Shown: positions 35,244 through 44,605, numbered from the stretch's first letter. The stretch: 64,000 nucleotides of DNA from Streptomyces sp. NRRL S-118 (GCF_000716335.1 NZ_KL591006.1:151330-215329), one strand, 5' to 3'. The notes: generated by a model not told the origin, from the sequence alone. Translations and numbers: made by a program.

Positions 35244-35535
35244 AGGTCTCGCTTCTCTCCTACGCCGTCTCACAGATGCGCCGGCCGAGTCGCGATGTAC
35301 GGGCGGCGGGCGGAGCGGACCAGAGGGCCGCATCGACGTCCGCGCCCGACGTTTCCGTTTCCCGGGCACACCTATCGTCATCCATTCTGCGGGATGCCGA
35401 AGAGGCGCGCGGCCGAGAACTACCGCCGGTGGCGCGCTACGCACGCTACCCCTTCCGCAGCCCGCCGCCCACCTGCCCGCCCCAAGTAGCCGTCACAGCG
35501 GTTCATCGAAGTGGCACGTGGGGCACTATGACGGG

Positions 35536-36885
35536 GTGGCAGCCGCGAGGTCGTCCGACGACGCCGGGCCGCTCCGCAGGGCGGCCGGGCGGATCGGCCG
35601 TGTCCTGCACCTGCCGATCACCGGCCCGGCCCGGGGCATCCGCCGTGCCACGCACGCGCACGGCGCGGGCGAGTCCGGCCTCGGCAAGCTGATCGAACTG
35701 CACGCCGTCAACGGCGCCGGTGACGTGATGATCACCGTGGCGCTCGCCTCCACGGTGTTCTTCTCCGTGCCGACGGACGAGGCCCGTGGCCGCGTCGCGC
35801 TCTACCTCGCGATCACCATGGCCCCGTTCACGCTCCTCGCCCCCGTCATCGGGCCGCTCCTGGACCACATCCCGCACGGCCGGCGCGCCGCGATGGCGGG
35901 TGCCATGCTCACGCGTGCGCTCCTCGCCGTCGCCCTGTCGGGGGCGGTGGCCACCGGCGGACTGGAGCTGTACCCGGCGGCGCTCGGCGTGCTCGTCGCG
36001 TCCAAGGCGTACGGCGTCGTCCGCAGTGCCGTCGTGCCGCGGCTGCTGCCGCCCCGCTTCTCGCTCGTGAAGGCGAACTCGCGCGTGACCCTGGCAGGGC
36101 TGCTGGCCACGGGCGCCGCCGCGCCCATCGGCGCCGGACTGCAGCTCATCGGGCCGCAGTGGCCGTTGTACGGCGCGTGCGTGCTCTTCGTCGGCGGAAC
36201 GCTCCTGGCGCTGTCGATGCCACCGAAAGTGGACTCGGCGCGGGGTGAGCGCAAGGCGCACATGCTGACGCACGGCGAGAAGAAGCCGAGCCTGCGCACG
36301 GTCGGGCCGTCCGTCCTGCACGGCCTCCAGGCGAACGCCGCGCACCGGGCGCTCTCCGGGTTCCTGATCTTCTTCCTCGCCTTCCTCCTGCGCGAGCACC
36401 CGCTGCCCGGGCAGAGCGCGGCGGTCTCGCTCGGCATCGTCGGCGTGGCCGCCGGGGTCGGGAACGCCTGCGGTACGGCGGTCGGCGCGTGGCTGCGGTC
36501 ACGGGCGCCCGAACTGATCGTGGTGACGATGCTGGCGCTGGCGCTGTCGGCGGTGATCGTCGCGGCGCTGTTCTTCGGCGGGATCGCGGTGGCGGTCCTG
36601 GGCGCGGTGGCCGGCCTGACGCAGGCCCTGGCGAAGCTGTCGCTGGACGCGATGATCCAGCGGGACGTGCCGGAGGTGGTGCGCACCTCGGCGTTCGCCC
36701 GCTCCGAGACGCTGCTGCAGATGGCGTGGGTGGTGGGCGGGGCGATCGGGATCGCGCTGCCGCTGAACGGCTCGCTGGGCATGTGGGTCGCGGCGTCGAT
36801 ACTGGCCACCGGGGCGATGCTGACGGTCCGGGGCCTGCTCACGGCGGCCCGGCGCGGCGGCACGCCGCACCCCCGCGTGGCGTGA
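35536..36885 (+). CDS. MFS transporter
   Basis: This encodes about 449 residues from GTG 35536. The first 60 residues are cytoplasmic and basic (RRAAGRIGRVLHLPITGPARGIRRA). About twelve membrane segments follow, with LLDHIPHGRRAAMAGAMLTRALLAV as the motif-A loop. Conserved neighbour of DUF3027 and DUF2771 in Streptomyces. Substrate unknown. It ends 27 bp before the DUF2771 gene, which has its own promoter. Confidence 0.82.
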   Translation: MAAARSSDDAGPLRRAAGRIGRVLHLPITGPARGIRRATHAHGAGESGLGKLIELHAVNGAGDVMITVALASTVFFSVPTDEARGRVALYLAITMAPFTLLAPVIGPLLDHIPHGRRAAMAGAMLTRALLAVALSGAVATGGLELYPAALGVLVASKAYGVVRSAVVPRLLPPRFSLVKANSRVTLAGLLATGAAAPIGAGLQLIGPQWPLYGACVLFVGGTLLALSMPPKVDSARGERKAHMLTHGEKKPSLRTVGPSVLHGLQANAAHRALSGFLIFFLAFLLREHPLPGQSAAVSLGIVGVAAGVGNACGTAVGAWLRSRAPELIVVTMLALALSAVIVAALFFGGIAVAVLGAVAGLTQALAKLSLDAMIQRDVPEVVRTSAFARSETLLQMAWVVGGAIGIALPLNGSLGMWVAASILATGAMLTVRGLLTAARRGGTPHPRVA

Positions 36886-36899
36886 TGCCGGGCGGCGTA

Positions 36900-36912
36900 T
36901 AGCCTTCGAGCC
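36900..36912 (+). promoter_or_regulatory. leaderless promoter -10 for the DUF2771 gene
   Basis: TAGCCT (36900-36905) lies exactly 7 nt before ATG 36913 and there is no ribosome site, so the message probably starts at the initiation codon. Confidence 0.5.
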
Positions 36913-37395
36913 ATGACCGTTGCGTTCAATTCCGGTAAGGCCCGCCGGGCCGGCGTCGCTCTGGGTGCCGTCTCCGCGGGACTCCTCGTACTCTCCGCCT
37001 GCGGCGACAAGCCGACCCCGCTCGCGACCGTGACGGTCGGGTCCGACTCCGTCAACGCCGAAGCGACCTGCTACAACGACGGCGAGGCGATCAAGGAGTC
37101 GGAGATCAAGAAGTGCCTGGACACGAAGTCCGGCAAGACCATCGAGGTCTCCCTCGACGACAAGATCCACTTCGGTGTGGACCCGGAGATCGCCGAGCAC
37201 GGCTGGACGCTGTTCATCGGCGGCCAGCAGGCCGAGCAGGAGCCGTACAAGAAGACGTACCGGACGATCCCGGCCAGCGCGTTCCTGTCGAGCCAGACCG
37301 GTGAGATGTCGAACACGGCCCAGATCAGCATCGTCGAGACGAGCGGCAAGAAGCTGACGGGCATCTGGCACTTCGAGCTGAAGAAGGCGTCCTGA
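36913..37395 (+). CDS. DUF2771 lipoprotein
   Basis: This encodes 160 residues from ATG 36913. The signal peptide ends in the lipobox L-S-A-C (Cys at residue 30). The mature chain is beta-rich (TVTVGSDSVNAEATCYNDG, KTIEVSLDDKIHFGVDPEIAEHGW, TAQISIVETSGKKLTGIWHFEL) with two further Cys likely paired. Actinobacterial lipoprotein family of unknown role, anchored outside the membrane. The futalosine hydrolase frame begins 2 nt after its stop. Confidence 0.88.
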   Translation: MTVAFNSGKARRAGVALGAVSAGLLVLSACGDKPTPLATVTVGSDSVNAEATCYNDGEAIKESEIKKCLDTKSGKTIEVSLDDKIHFGVDPEIAEHGWTLFIGGQQAEQEPYKKTYRTIPASAFLSSQTGEMSNTAQISIVETSGKKLTGIWHFELKKAS

Positions 37396-37397
37396 CC

Positions 37398-38115
37398 CTG
37401 CGCGTCCTGGTGGTGACGGCGGTGGCGGCCGAAGCGGACGCCGTCGCCGCCGGCCTCGTCGGGTACGCGGGCCCCGCCCGCCGTACCCTGGCCCGGTGCC
37501 GCGCCCGCGCCCGGTTCCCCCGACGGGCTGGTCGACGTGGTCGTCGGCGGTGTCGGCCCCGCTGCCGCCGCCGTGGCGACCACCGGCGCGCTGGCCTCGT
37601 CGCCGTACCCGTACGACCTGATCGTGTCGGCCGGTATCGGCGGTGGTTTCGCCGCCCACGCACCCCTCGGGGCGGTCGTCGTATCCGACGCGATCATCGC
37701 CGCCGACCTGGGGGCCGACACACCCGACGGCTACCTCGCCGTCGAGGAGCTCGGCTTCGGCCGCTCCGTCCACCTGCCGCCTCCCGCGCTGACGGACCGG
37801 ATCGCGAAGGCCCTGCACGAGGGCGGGCAGCGGCACGTCGTCGCGCCGGTCCTCACGGTGTCGACGGTCACCGGCACCGCCGCCCGTACGGCCGAGCTCG
37901 GCGCCCGGCACCCGCGGGCCGCCGCGGAGGCGATGGAGGGCTTCGGCGTCGCGGAGGCGGCCGCCGCGCACGGTGTGCCCGCTGTCGAGATCCGCGCCGT
38001 CTCCAACACGGTGGGCCCGCGCGACCGCGCCGCCTGGCGGATCGGGCAGGCGATGGACTCGCTGCGGTACGCCGTCCAGCTGCTCAGCACCACCGTCTTC
38101 CTGGAGGAGCTATGA
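37398..38115 (+). pseudogene. mqnB: futalosine hydrolase MqnB with apparent frameshift
   Basis: The expected N-terminus RVLVVTAVAAEADAVAAG is read from 37398 in one frame, whereas the rest (DVVVGGVGPAAAAVATTGALAS through TVFLEEL at 38115) is read one base later. The switch must fall between about 37458 and 37525. In the second frame the only start is GTG 37537, which would remove the first strand of the nucleoside-phosphorylase fold. The intact remainder has VSAGIGGGF, TPDGYLAVEELGFG and the late MEGFGVAEAAAAHGVP with the purine-site Glu. MqnB splits futalosine to hypoxanthine and DHFL in menaquinone synthesis. A sequencing or assembly indel is as likely as a true mutation. The stop overlaps mqnD (ATGA). 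Confidence 0.75.
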
Positions 38116-38990
38116 CGTCCGAGACGTCCGCGAGCACGAGCCCCGTCCCCGGCCCGGTGCGGATCGCGTACTCGCCGTGCCCCAACGACACGTTCGTCTT
38201 CCACGCCTGGGCGCACGGCGAGGTGCCCGGCGCGCCCGTGCTGGACGTGACCTTCGCGGACATCGACGTCACGAACGGCATGGCGGAGCGCGGCGAGCTG
38301 GACGTCCTGAAGGTGTCGTACGCCGCGCTGCCGTGGGTGCTGGACGAGTACGCGCTGCTGCCCTGCGGCGGCGCGCTGGGCCGGGGCTGCGGCCCCCTGG
38401 TCCTCACCCGCGAGCCGGGCCTGGACCTGACGGGCCGTACGGTCGCGGTGCCGAGCGAGCGGTCGACCGCGTACCTCCTCTTCCGCCTGTGGGCGGCGGA
38501 CGTCGTTCCGGGCGGCGTCGGCGAGGTCATGGTGCTGCCGTTCCACGAGATCATGCCGGCGGTGCGGGACGGCAGGGTCGACGCGGGGCTCGTCATCCAC
38601 GAGGCCCGTTTCACGTACCAGGACTACGGGTTGCACCGGCTCGCCGACATGGGCGAGCACTGGGAGTCGACGACGGGCCTGCCGATCCCCCTCGGCGCGA
38701 TCATCGCGAAGCGCTCCCTGGGCGCGGACACGCTGAAGCTGCTCGCCGAGTCGGCCCGCGCCTCGGTGCGGAAGGCGTGGGACGACCCGGAGGCGTCACG
38801 CGGGTACGTACGCGCCCACGCGCAGGAGATGGACCCGGGGGTGGCCGATCAGCACATCGGCCTGTACGTCAACGAGTTCACGGCCGACCTCGGGGAGGAC
38901 GGCTACGCGGCGGTGCGCGGGCTGCTGACGCGTGCGGCGGCCGAGGGGCTGGTTCCGCCCCTGAAGCCCGACGCGCTGTCGTTCCCGTGA
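38112..38990 (+). CDS. mqnD: 1,4-dihydroxy-6-naphthoate synthase MqnD
   Basis: This encodes 292 residues from ATG 38112, translationally coupled to mqnB (ATGA). Family markers are IAYSPCPNDTFVFHAW (residues 17-32), DVTFADIDVTNGMA, LKVSYAALPWVLDEYALLPCGGALGRGCGPL, and GLVIHEARFTYQDYGL. The fold is a type-2 periplasmic-binding-like enzyme that converts cyclic DHFL to 1,4-dihydroxy-6-naphthoate in the futalosine route to menaquinone. Confidence 0.93.
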   Translation: MTSETSASTSPVPGPVRIAYSPCPNDTFVFHAWAHGEVPGAPVLDVTFADIDVTNGMAERGELDVLKVSYAALPWVLDEYALLPCGGALGRGCGPLVLTREPGLDLTGRTVAVPSERSTAYLLFRLWAADVVPGGVGEVMVLPFHEIMPAVRDGRVDAGLVIHEARFTYQDYGLHRLADMGEHWESTTGLPIPLGAIIAKRSLGADTLKLLAESARASVRKAWDDPEASRGYVRAHAQEMDPGVADQHIGLYVNEFTADLGEDGYAAVRGLLTRAAAEGLVPPLKPDALSFP

Positions 38991-39082
38991 CGTTTTCGGA
39001 CGCCCCCCGGCCGGGACGCCTTCCGGCCGGGACGGCCCCAGGCCGCGACGACTCCCGGACGGGGAGCGGTGTCCGGCCCGGA

Positions 39083-39466
39083 CTACACGTCCAGTTGGTC
39101 GGCGACCGCCCGCAGCAAGCCCGCGATCTTCTTGCCGTGGACCTTGTCGGGGTAGCGGCCCCGCTCCAGCATGGGCGTGATGTTCTCCAGGAGGGTCGTC
39201 AGGTCCTGCACGATCGACGCCAGCTCGTCCGGCTTGCGGCGCTGTGCCGCCGCCACCGAGGGGGTCGGGTCGAGGACCGTCACGGACAGCGCCTGGTCAC
39301 CGCGCTGGCCGGCGACGACGCCGAACTCCACGCGCTGGCCGGGCTTGAGGGCGTCCACCCCGGCAGGGAGCACCGACGAGTGCACGAAGACGTCGCCGCC
39401 GTCGTCGCGGGAGAGAAAGCCGAAGCCCTTCTCGCTGTTGAACCACTTGACCTTGCCGGTAGGCAC
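39083..39466 (-). CDS. cold-shock domain protein with C-terminal extension
   Basis: This encodes 127 residues from GTG 39466, with GAGGA five bases upstream. Residues 1-68 are a cold-shock domain: GKVKWFNSEKGFGFL (RNP1 KGFGF) and DVFVHSSVL (RNP2). The last 55 residues (ELASIVQDLTTLLENITPML..., KVHGKKIAGLLRAVADQL) are helical and specific to this actinobacterial subfamily. Probably an RNA chaperone with a dimerising tail. It is convergent with mqnD. Confidence 0.9.
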   Translation of the reverse strand: MPTGKVKWFNSEKGFGFLSRDDGGDVFVHSSVLPAGVDALKPGQRVEFGVVAGQRGDQALSVTVLDPTPSVAAAQRRKPDELASIVQDLTTLLENITPMLERGRYPDKVHGKKIAGLLRAVADQLDV

Positions 39467-39662
39467 GTCTGTCCTCGTCCTCGTACTCGTTGTATGACGC
39501 CGAAAAACGGCTCTGGATGGCACTGCAGCGGGTCGCCCGGACCCTCCCCCCAAGCTCTCGCTTTGCTCGAGCAGGGGGTACCCCCAGCAAGGCTAATGGT
39601 CCAGGGGCTCGTGACAAGACGTCGCCGGTCTGTTCCTCCGGCCTGGGAACTACCCTGGCCGA

Positions 39663-39935
39663 ATGCATAGTGAAACCCCCACCGGCGGGGCCGCCGCCGG
39701 CTCCGCCCCAGGTGACGGTCTCGTCCGCGCCGGCGGGATCGTCTTCGTCATCGGCGCCGTCGCCACGCTCGTCACCGTGGCCCCGCTGTTCCTGGGCACG
39801 GATCCGTTCCCGCCGGTCGCGTACGCCGTGTGCATGCTGATGGGCGTCGGGTTCGCCGTCGCCGCCGCGGGTGTGCTGCGGTCGATCGCGGCGCAGCGCC
39901 GTCAGGCCAAGGCGGCCGCCGGCGACGCCCGGTAG
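39663..39935 (+). CDS. small two-helix membrane protein
   Basis: This encodes 90 residues from ATG 39663, with TACCCT six bases before (leaderless pattern). Two hydrophobic segments (GGIVFVIGAVATLVTVAPLFLG and YAVCMLMGVGFAVAAAGVL) form a hairpin with a basic C-terminus. Conserved small Streptomyces protein of unknown role. It overlaps the convergent HAD gene by 34 bp. Confidence 0.7.
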   Translation: MHSETPTGGAAAGSAPGDGLVRAGGIVFVIGAVATLVTVAPLFLGTDPFPPVAYAVCMLMGVGFAVAAAGVLRSIAAQRRQAKAAAGDAR

Positions 39936-40546
39936 GCGTCCCACCAGGCAGGAAAGGCTGTCAGGTCGTCCAGCACGACATCGGCGCCGGCCGCCCGCAG
40001 CTCGTCCGCGGCGCACGGGCCCGTCGGTACGGAGACGGCGAGGGCACCCGCCGTGCGGGCGCCGCGCACATCGCCGATGTGGTCGCCGACGTACACGCTC
40101 GCGCCGTGTTCGTGCAGGGCCTCCGCCTTGGCCTCGGCCCAGAGCGAGCCGATCACGGCGTCGGGCTCCATGCCCAGGTGGGCGAGGTGCAGCCGGGCGT
40201 TGGGCTCGTGCTTGGCGGTCACGACGACGGCCCGGCCGCCCGCCGCGCGAACGGCTTGAATCGCATCCCTCGCACCGGGCATCGCGAGCGTCGGTTCGAT
40301 CGCGTACGCGGGGTAGATCTCGCGGTAGCGGTCGCCCATCTCCGGGATCCGGTGCGCCGGGAACCAGTGCGCGAGCTCCTGTTCGAGCGGCGGCCCGAGC
40401 CGGGTGACGACCAGGTCGGCGTCGATCCGCACACCGGTCTCGGCGGAGAGCGCGCGGAAGGCGGCACGGATGCCGGGGCGCGAGTCGATGAGGGTCATGT
40501 CGAGGTCGAAGCCGACGGTGGGCGCGGCGGACGCGTACGAGGCCAT
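39902..40546 (-). CDS. HAD-family hydrolase (phosphoglycolate phosphatase-like)
   Basis: This encodes 214 residues from ATG 40546 (ATG 40555 also possible). Motifs are GFDLDMTLIDS (nucleophile and acid Asp), VVVTAKHE (motif II), a Lys-region AEAKAEAL, and VGDHIGDVRGAR (motif IV). The inserted helical cap after motif I is of the C1 type, as in phosphoglycolate phosphatase and pyrophosphatases. The substrate is not deducible. Confidence 0.88.
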   Translation of the reverse strand: MASYASAAPTVGFDLDMTLIDSRPGIRAAFRALSAETGVRIDADLVVTRLGPPLEQELAHWFPAHRIPEMGDRYREIYPAYAIEPTLAMPGARDAIQAVRAAGGRAVVVTAKHEPNARLHLAHLGMEPDAVIGSLWAEAKAEALHEHGASVYVGDHIGDVRGARTAGALAVSVPTGPCAADELRAAGADVVLDDLTAFPAWWDAYRASPAAALA

Positions 40547-40937
40547 GGGCGCCATTGTGCCCGCCGGCCACTCCGGGCCACCCCCGGTACGCCTTCCGGT
40601 CGGGCACCCCTGCCCTCGGCCCGCGCCCCGGCAGCGGTGGCAGCGGTCGCCCTCCCGGCTGCCGGGATCCCGAAATGGGCCGGCCACTCTGCGCACCGGG
40701 TCCGGGTCGCCGCCCCGGCGACGGGGGCGGGCTCGTCCGCCCGGCTGCCGGGCTCGTCCCGGCCCGGTGACGGTGGCGGATCGTCCGGGCGGAACCGGGG
40801 GGCACGCCTGGCGGCGCGACCGGGGGGTTCACGCGCCGGTCCGGCGCGGAAGGCACCGGGCGTGACCGGCGACCCTCCCGGGTGGTCCGGGCGGCACGCC
40901 GGGCCACCGCGACCGGCGCCCCTCCCGGGCGGGTGTC
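40547..40937. other. 391-bp gene-free stretch
   Basis: It is very GC-rich, with frames on both strands that look like random GC translation. It holds short repeats of CCGGGCGG and GGGTGGCC type. No gene, promoter or terminator can be supported. Confidence 0.45.
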
Positions 40938-41873
40938 TCAGGAGCGGCGGGCGCGCCAGGCCAGGTAGAGCGCCGAGGCCACCGCCGCGCCGCGGACGAC
41001 CCAGGGCCAGGTTCCGGCCAGCGCCTCGCTCATGGCGCCGCCGCCCGCGGGGAGCGGCTCGCCCCAGCGGCCGTCCGCCCGGCCCCACAGCCAGACCACC
41101 GCGGCCGCCGCGACCAGGCCCGGCAGACCCATGACCACCCACTTCGCCTCCCGGGGGCTGAGGCGGCGCGAGCCGTACGCGAGGAGCCAGCCGCCCGCGA
41201 GCGGCAGCCAGGAGCCGAGGACGGCACCGGCGACCAGCAGCACGGCCGCGAACAGCAGCATCGGGTGCGACACCCGGGACCGCACCGGTGCCGGGGGCGC
41301 GGGCGGAGCCGCGGGTGCCGCCTCCGCCGCGGCCTTGCGCCCGCGGCGCGGACGGAGCCGCAGCAGGCGGCGCGCCCCGGCGGGGGCCGCGTCCGCCGGA
41401 GGACCGGCCTCCGCCGGCTTCGCCTCCTCCTTCGGAGGGGGCTTGAGCATCTCCGGGATCTCCACGCCGCCGTGGAAGCCCGCCGGCACGTCCTCGACAC
41501 GCCACCAGTCCGGCTGGAAGTCCCCGGAGCCGACCTCGTCCATGCCCGCCAGGTGCGGGCTGCCGCCGGCCTCCACGGGGTGCGCGGCGGGGGCATCCGC
41601 CGGGGACTCCGGTGACGCCGCCGTCCGCTGCGACGGCACCGCCAGGCCGCCGCCCGACGAGGCCGCCGACACCACCTCGTCCGGCGTGCCGAGACGCGTC
41701 AGGATCCGCCGCACCGATTCCGGGCTGTCGCTCTTCCCGCGCCGCCGCTCGATCTCGCCGCGCAGCGAGGCGACGAGCCTCATCCGCGCCTGGGAGGGCA
41801 GCTGTTGCTGCTGGGCCAGGTCGCCGACCCGGCTCAGGTAGTCGAAGACCAGTTGGTCGCTCTCGATCCCCAC
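40938..41873 (-). CDS. membrane protein with N-terminal HTH-like helical domain
   Basis: This encodes 311 residues from GTG 41873. The first 70 residues (LVFDYLSRVGDLAQQQQLP, RMRLVASLRGEIERRR, SVRRILTRLGTPDEVVSAA) match the conserved head of HAAS-like or DUF1700-like actinobacterial proteins. A Pro/Ala-rich linker leads to about five C-terminal membrane segments from residue 205. Function unknown. It is divergent from the large helicase-domain gene and shares mirrored promoters with it. Confidence 0.7.
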   Translation of the reverse strand: MGIESDQLVFDYLSRVGDLAQQQQLPSQARMRLVASLRGEIERRRGKSDSPESVRRILTRLGTPDEVVSAASSGGGLAVPSQRTAASPESPADAPAAHPVEAGGSPHLAGMDEVGSGDFQPDWWRVEDVPAGFHGGVEIPEMLKPPPKEEAKPAEAGPPADAAPAGARRLLRLRPRRGRKAAAEAAPAAPPAPPAPVRSRVSHPMLLFAAVLLVAGAVLGSWLPLAGGWLLAYGSRRLSPREAKWVVMGLPGLVAAAAVVWLWGRADGRWGEPLPAGGGAMSEALAGTWPWVVRGAAVASALYLAWRARRS

Positions 41874-41879
41874 GTCCCG

Positions 41880-41907
41880 ACGTTAGCGTGCGCGCAGGGG
41901 CTAACGT
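41880..41907. promoter_or_regulatory. mirrored -10 elements of divergent leaderless genes
   Basis: ACGTTAGC (41880-41887) and GCTAACGT (41900-41907) are perfect inverted arms. Each contains TAACGT reading outward: 6 nt before GTG 41873 on the minus strand and 7 nt before ATG 41915 on the plus strand. Both genes therefore appear leaderless, and their -35 regions must overlap, so the two promoters should compete. Confidence 0.6.
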
Positions 41908-41914
41908 GGGGCGG

Positions 41915-44605
41915 ATGGGGACCGAAGGCAACGAAGGCAAGGGCGGTACGTCCGCTCCCCGCACCCTCGCGGAGGCGCTCCGCGCGCGCGGCGACGAGGG
42001 CCTGGCCGTGCTGCTGCGGGCGCGGCCGGACCTCCTCGTACCCGTACCGGGCGATCTGACCCAGCTCGCCACGCGCGCCGGTACGCGCGCCTCGGTGGTG
42101 CGGGCCCTGGAGCGGCTCGACCGCTTCTCGTTGCAGACGGCGGAGGCGCTCGCGGTGGCGCCGGACCCGGCGCCGTACCCCGTGCTCCTCGCCCTGATGG
42201 CCGGTGACGAGGGCGACCCCGCCATCGAGGCGGCGCTGCCCGGCGCGGTGGCGCTCCTGCGCGACCAGGCGCTGGTGTGGGGCGACGACGAACGGCTGCG
42301 GCTGGTGCGCACGGCGCGCGAGCTGCTCGCACCGTCGCCGCAGCACCCGTCGCCGACGGGCCTCGGCCCGACGGTCGCGGAGGCGACGTCGGGCATGTCC
42401 CCGACGCGGATCCAGGAGATCCTCGCGGCGGTCGGTCTGCCCACCACGCACGACCCGGTGTCGGCGGTGGCGGCGCTGACGGAGCTGTTCACCGACCGGG
42501 AGCGGATGGCCGCGCTCCTCGACGACGCGCCGACGGAGGCGCTGGGGGTGCTGGACCGCCTGGTGTGGGGCCCGCCGTACGGCGAGGTGACGCCGAACCC
42601 GGCCCCGCCGGTGCGCTGGCTGCGGGACCGGGGCCTGCTGCTGCCGGCGACGGCCCGCACGGTGGTGCTGCCGCGGGAGGCGGCGCTGCACCTGCGCGGC
42701 GGGCGGGCGCACCGGGTGCCAGAGCCGGTGCCGCCCGTGGTCGCCCCGGCGAGGTCCGTGGCGACGGCCGAAGGCCGTCCACAGGTTGTGGACAGCGCGG
42801 CGGCGGGTCAGGCGTACACGGCTCTGGCGACCGTCGAGGAGCTCCTCAGGGAGTGGCACGAGGGCGGGCCGCCGGTCCTGCGGTCCGGCGGCCTGGCGGT
42901 ACGGGACCTGAAGCGCACCGCGGCCGCCCTGGACGTGCCGGAGCCGGTGGCGGCGTTCTGGGTGGAGCTCGCGTACGCGGCCGGGCTGGTCGCCCCGGAC
43001 GGCGAGGCCGACGAGCGGTACGCCCCGACGCCCGCCTACGACGAGTGGCTCGACCTGCCGACGGCCGAGCGGTGGGCCCGGCTGGTCGCCGCCTGGCTGC
43101 CCGCGTCGCGGACGCCGGGCCTGGTCGGCGGCCAGGACACCAAGGGCCGTACGCTCTCGGCGCTCGGCCCCGACCTGGACCGCGGCGCGGCCCCGGAGGT
43201 ACGCCGCCGCGTGCTGACCCTGCTCGCCGGACTGCCCGCCGGGGCGTCCCCCGACCCGGACACGCTGCTGGCCCGCCTGCGCTGGGAGCGCCCCCTGCGC
43301 GGCTCCGCCGCGGCGGCGGGCACCGACCTGCGGGCGCGCCTCGCCACCTGGGCCCTCGCGGAGGCGGAGCTCCTCGGCATCACGGGCCGGGGCGCCCTCT
43401 CCTCCCCCGGCCGCGCCCTGCTCACGCCCGCGCAGGCGTACGAGGACGCGCCGGCCCCCGGCACCGGAACGCCCCACGCGACCCCGGCCGCCGGGCCGGC
43501 GACGACCGCGGGGGCCACCGCCGCTTCGAGCCCGGCCGGGACCGCCCGGACCACCGGGGCCGCTCCGGCCGCCGGCGCGGCTCCGGCCGGCGGGCCCGCC
43601 GCGGGGGCGGACCCGCGGGGCCCCGGCGCCGACGGCGGGATCTCCGTCGCCGAGGCGGCCGAAGGCGCCGCGCGGGCCGCCGCGCTGCTCGCGCCGCTGC
43701 TGCCCGACCCCGTCGACCACGTCCTGCTCCAGGCCGACCTCACCGCCGTGGCCCCCGGCCCCCTCCGGCGGCCGCTCGCCGAGACGCTCTCCGTGCTCGC
43801 GGACGTCGAGTCCAAGGGCGGCGCCACCGTGTACCGGTTCACGCCCGCCTCCGTGCGCCGCGCCCTCGACGCCGGGCAGACCGCGGCCGACCTGCACGCC
43901 TTCCTCGCGGCGCACTCGCGCACGCCGGTCCCCCAGCCCCTCGCGTACCTCATCGACGACGTCGCCCGCAGACACGGCCACCTGCGCGTCGGGGCGGCCT
44001 CCGCCTACGTGCGGTGCGACGACGACGCGGTGCTCGGCGAGATCCTCGCCGACAAGCGGTCGGCGTCCCTGCGGCTGCGCCGCCTCGCGCCCACCGTGCT
44101 GGCCGCCCAGGCCGACCCCGCGGCGCTGCTGGAGGGGCTGCGGGCCATGGGCTTCGCGCCGGCCGCCGAATCCGCCGAGGGCGACGTCCTCGTCACCCGG
44201 GCCCACGCCCGCCGCACCCCGCCGCGTACACCGCCCGCCCCCGTACCGGACGGGCCGCCCGTGCCCGACGCGACGCTCCTCAACGCGGCCGTCCGCGCGA
44301 TCCGCGCCGGGGACCAGGCCGCGGCGGTCGTGCGCAAGGAGGAGAGCAGCGGGCAGGGCGGCGGCGACCTGCCCCGCACCTCCGCCGCCGAGACCCTCGC
44401 CACCGTCCAGGCCGCCGCCATGACCGGCTCGGCCGTCTGGATCGGCTACGTCAACGCCGACGGCGCCGCGAGCCAGCGCGTCATCGCCCCCGTGCGCGTC
44501 GAGGGCGGCTTCGTCACGGCGTACGACCACACCGCGGACGAGGTCCGCACCTACCCGCTGCACCGCATCACGGGTGTGGCGGAAGTGGCGGACGACCAGT
44601 TGTGA
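41915..44605 (+). CDS. helicase C-terminal/WYL-associated domain protein
   Basis: This encodes 896 residues from ATG 41915. The N-terminus is helical (TLAEALRARGDEGLAVLLRARPDL). The middle contains repeated winged-helix-like units (GGLAVRDLKRTAAALDVPEPVAAFW, DKRSASLRLRRLAPTVLAA). An Ala/Gly/Pro/Thr linker covers about residues 510-570. The C-terminus has a WYL-like segment (SAVWIGYVNADGAASQRVIAPVRVEGGFVTAYDHTADEVRTYPLHRI). This is the actinobacterial Helicase_C_3 family, with no Walker motifs of its own. It lies two genes upstream of an XPB helicase, so a role in repair or transcription with that protein is plausible. Confidence 0.82.
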   Translation: MGTEGNEGKGGTSAPRTLAEALRARGDEGLAVLLRARPDLLVPVPGDLTQLATRAGTRASVVRALERLDRFSLQTAEALAVAPDPAPYPVLLALMAGDEGDPAIEAALPGAVALLRDQALVWGDDERLRLVRTARELLAPSPQHPSPTGLGPTVAEATSGMSPTRIQEILAAVGLPTTHDPVSAVAALTELFTDRERMAALLDDAPTEALGVLDRLVWGPPYGEVTPNPAPPVRWLRDRGLLLPATARTVVLPREAALHLRGGRAHRVPEPVPPVVAPARSVATAEGRPQVVDSAAAGQAYTALATVEELLREWHEGGPPVLRSGGLAVRDLKRTAAALDVPEPVAAFWVELAYAAGLVAPDGEADERYAPTPAYDEWLDLPTAERWARLVAAWLPASRTPGLVGGQDTKGRTLSALGPDLDRGAAPEVRRRVLTLLAGLPAGASPDPDTLLARLRWERPLRGSAAAAGTDLRARLATWALAEAELLGITGRGALSSPGRALLTPAQAYEDAPAPGTGTPHATPAAGPATTAGATAASSPAGTARTTGAAPAAGAAPAGGPAAGADPRGPGADGGISVAEAAEGAARAAALLAPLLPDPVDHVLLQADLTAVAPGPLRRPLAETLSVLADVESKGGATVYRFTPASVRRALDAGQTAADLHAFLAAHSRTPVPQPLAYLIDDVARRHGHLRVGAASAYVRCDDDAVLGEILADKRSASLRLRRLAPTVLAAQADPAALLEGLRAMGFAPAAESAEGDVLVTRAHARRTPPRTPPAPVPDGPPVPDATLLNAAVRAIRAGDQAAAVVRKEESSGQGGGDLPRTSAAETLATVQAAAMTGSAVWIGYVNADGAASQRVIAPVRVEGGFVTAYDHTADEVRTYPLHRITGVAEVADDQL

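Noticed and set aside
30423..35489. A 1688-codon open frame on the plus strand and other long opposite-strand frames
   Set aside because: It runs against three well-supported minus-strand features (sacsin-like ATPase, repeat region, DUF3027) and has Arg/Pro/Gly-rich low-complexity sequence typical of antisense frames in high-GC DNA.
35395..35490. Short basic frame (KRRAAENYRRWRATHA) as a small gene
   Set aside because: No ribosome site, and the position overlaps the divergent promoter region of DUF3027 and the MFS gene.
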